Below are positions 62,634-64,000 of a DNA stretch of 64,000 bases, piece after piece. The DNA lies in assembly GCA_018662325.1 (NCBI GenBank), contig JABJGM010000012.1, positions 62,001 to 126,000 of the forward strand, in the 5' to 3' direction. Below the pieces are notes generated by a model, which did not search any database, was not told the DNA's origin, and worked only from the letters and a program-made list of their open reading frames with translations. A program made the translations under genes and the position numbers. Source of the DNA: a bacterium (lineage in GTDB: Bacteria > Patescibacteriota > Gracilibacteria > UBA1369 > GCA-2718715). Every line of letters starts with the position of its first letter. Position 1 is the stretch's first letter.

Positions 62634-63362
62634 TTAATCTTTGTAGATAATTTTTTGCTTGGTTTCTTCGAAGCTTTGAATCCTTAAATCAATATATTTA
62701 AATCTCTTTTTCCTGAAGTCTAAGGTAGGTTGAGCGTTTTTTAGTTTGTTGATTTGAGAGTCGAACTCAATAGTTGTGTCAATCCATATTTTTGTTCCGT
62801 TTTCTGTAATCAGGTGAATTTCTTTGGCGGTTGGTAAGAAGTCTATTTCTTTGATTGTTTGGTTGAATTCTTTTCTGAAATAAAAATATGCATTTTTAAT
62901 GTAAATTAATTGATCTTGGTTTAGTATTTGAGAGTCCTCAATTAAGTTTTTATCAGATATATAATTTATTGTAATTAATTTTGAAATTGGAATATCTTGA
63001 TTTGTTATTTGTCCGTTTTCAAGTACTACAAAATACTTGTTGTTGTTTTTAAGATTTGCAATGATGCTTTGCTCTTTTAATTTTATTTCAAGAGTATTTG
63101 GAAATGATTTTTTAATTTTCAGATCTTTAAATGGGGTGAATTTTTTAATTTGAGTTTCGTATTTTTCGGTATTGAATAAAAAGTAGTTCTGATTTAATAG
63201 TATGTTTTTAAATTTTTCTAGTTCTGGAGATTTTGTTTGAATGTTGTTTCTATAAATTTCTATGTTTTTTATTCTAAAAAAATTACTTGTAAACATGGTA
63301 AATCCCATTGCTAATAACAGAAATATTGTAATTGATGTTATTTTTAATTGTTTTTTAGGCAT
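62634..63362 (-). CDS. ftsQ: Cell division protein FtsQ
   Basis: A 242-residue bitopic protein: one membrane helix (about 7-27), a POTRA domain (FRIKNIEIYRNN ... PFKDLKIKKSFPNTLEIKLKEQ), and a beta domain (YFVVLENGQITNQ ... KIWIDTT). It links the early and late divisome together with FtsB/FtsL. The order POTRA-beta and the size fit FtsQ/DivIB. It is divergent from trxB. Confidence 0.88.
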   Translation of the reverse strand: MPKKQLKITSITIFLLLAMGFTMFTSNFFRIKNIEIYRNNIQTKSPELEKFKNILLNQNYFLFNTEKYETQIKKFTPFKDLKIKKSFPNTLEIKLKEQSIIANLKNNNKYFVVLENGQITNQDIPISKLITINYISDKNLIEDSQILNQDQLIYIKNAYFYFRKEFNQTIKEIDFLPTAKEIHLITENGTKIWIDTTIEFDSQINKLKNAQPTLDFRKKRFKYIDLRIQSFEETKQKIIYKD

Positions 63363-63466
63363 TTCTTTTTAAAAATTATAATCTATAATGAATTTTTTTT
63401 GAATTAAAAATCTATTTCTTTGATTGATAGATTTCTATATAATTGGATAGATTTAATTTAAGAGTT

Positions 63467-64000
63467 ATGAATTTATTAGATATTATTATCATTGGAGGGG
63501 GAGTAAGCGGAGCTTCTAGTGCTATGTATGCAGCTAGGTTTAATATGAAAACCTTAGTTTTTGCAGAGCAACCTGGAGGTTTGATTACAACTACTCATTT
63601 AGTTGAAAATTATCCTGGGATTAAGTCTATTTCTGGTCCTCAAATGGGTATGGACTTTTTACAACATGCCCAAGATACAGGAGCTGAATTTAAATATGAA
63701 AAGGTTACCGATGTTAAAAAAACAGAAGTAGAATTAAACGGAAAGAAAGTACCTGCTTTTAATGTAGTTAGTTCTTCAGGAACTTATACAGCTTTAACTG
63801 TTGTAATTGCCACAGGAACAAAACATAAACATTTACATATTGAAGGTGAAGAGAAATATAAAAACAAAGGTGTGAGTTATTGTGCTCTTTGTGATGCAGC
63901 CTTTTTTAAGGATAAAGATGTGTTGGTTGTTGGTGGGGGAGATACTGCCGCAATTGATGCTAATATTTTATCTAAACAATGTAAAACTGTTAAAGTTTTA
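63467..64000 (+). CDS. trxB: Thioredoxin reductase (partial, 3' end beyond window)
   Basis: The first 178 codons of a TrxB. FAD motif IIIIGGGVSGASSAMYAA, EQPGGLITTT, VENYPG, ATGTKHKHLHIEG, the redox pair in CALCD (Cys-Ala-Leu-Cys), and the start of the NADPH motif VVGGGDTAAIDA. It reduces thioredoxin with NADPH. The frame is open to the window edge. A TATAAT lies at 63438-63443 but its -35 is weak. Confidence 0.96.
   Translation, partial: MNLLDIIIIGGGVSGASSAMYAARFNMKTLVFAEQPGGLITTTHLVENYPGIKSISGPQMGMDFLQHAQDTGAEFKYEKVTDVKKTEVELNGKKVPAFNVVSSSGTYTALTVVIATGTKHKHLHIEGEEKYKNKGVSYCALCDAAFFKDKDVLVVGGGDTAAIDANILSKQCKTVKVL

Noticed and set aside
1-64000. Alternative genetic code (TGA = Gly) as in Gracilibacteria/Absconditabacteria
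   Set aside because: All genes are full length with TGA read as stop. The LCP and carboxypeptidase genes end in TGA at tight overlaps with the next start, and reading through the LCP TGA would run far into the next gene.
1-64000. CRISPR array, transposon or prophage
   Set aside because: No regularly spaced repeats, transposase, integrase or phage structural genes were seen; the only long repeat pair is the dnaK-end duplication.

Overview
The window looks like part of the chromosome of a low-GC Candidate Phyla Radiation (Patescibacteria) bacterium. It is very AT-rich and densely packed with mostly short intergenic gaps. It contains a Patescibacteria-style array of small two-helix T4SS-pilin-like membrane proteins, an AMP phosphorylase of the archaeal/CPR nucleotide-salvage type, a sigma region 4/HARE-HTH fusion, an RNHCP protein and three TrmB-family regulators. 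Genes are read with the standard bacterial code. TGA is used as a stop but very rarely (3 genes); most genes end in TAA. Shine-Dalgarno sequences are essentially absent upstream of start codons, and several -10 boxes lie so close to the start that leaderless mRNAs are plausible. No insertion sequence, integrase, CRISPR array or prophage was seen.

Layout. 0-1.5 kb: tail of a TrmB regulator, then a MazG-like and two Nudix hydrolases. 1.5-6.7 kb: the most unusual region, with a 1354-residue protein carrying a C-terminal caspase/CHAT-like His-Cys domain behind a palindrome-overlapped promoter, and a 267-residue two-repeat protein bracketed by 103-bp direct repeats that copy the 3' end and terminator of dnaK. 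6.7-10.8 kb: heat-shock genes dnaK (with CIRCE), an unknown gene, grpE and hrcA. 10.8-17 kb: a 42-codon basic peptide, gap, tsaC, rsmH, an FtsL-like gene, class I fbp, and an ECF sigma factor with its probable membrane anti-sigma factor. 17-25.8 kb: envelope genes (mraY, a DD-carboxypeptidase-like gene, an LCP gene), then comEC, a helicase-nuclease and xth. 25.9-31.6 kb: tRNA-Glu, RlpA/SLH, the conserved rpmH-rnpA-yidC-jag cluster with rpmH overlapping rnpA, and a PP2C-like/propeller membrane protein. 31.6-36.6 kb: pta-ackA-AMP phosphorylase and a TrmB gene group. 36.6-41.1 kb: gltX, an unknown protein with a consensus promoter, and metG. 41.1-47.5 kb: ftsK leading six T4SS-pilin-like genes. 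47.6-64 kb: RNHCP, tilS, ftsH, hsp20, a TPR gene, RNase P RNA, a sugar transferase, secA, an EgtD-like methyltransferase, a third TrmB regulator, the sigma4-HARE protein, a degenerate PilT, a histidine phosphatase, dus, an SLH relic, ftsQ and the start of trxB.

Together the genes describe a small-genome cell with a peptidoglycan wall (MraY, LCP, FtsQ/FtsK, RlpA), Sec/YidC export, possible DNA uptake (ComEC, PilT-like, T4SS-like pilins), lower glycolysis/gluconeogenesis (Gap, Fbp) and acetate-linked ATP formation (Pta-AckA). AMP degradation may feed the latter. All functional calls come from reading motifs by eye; no database search was run.
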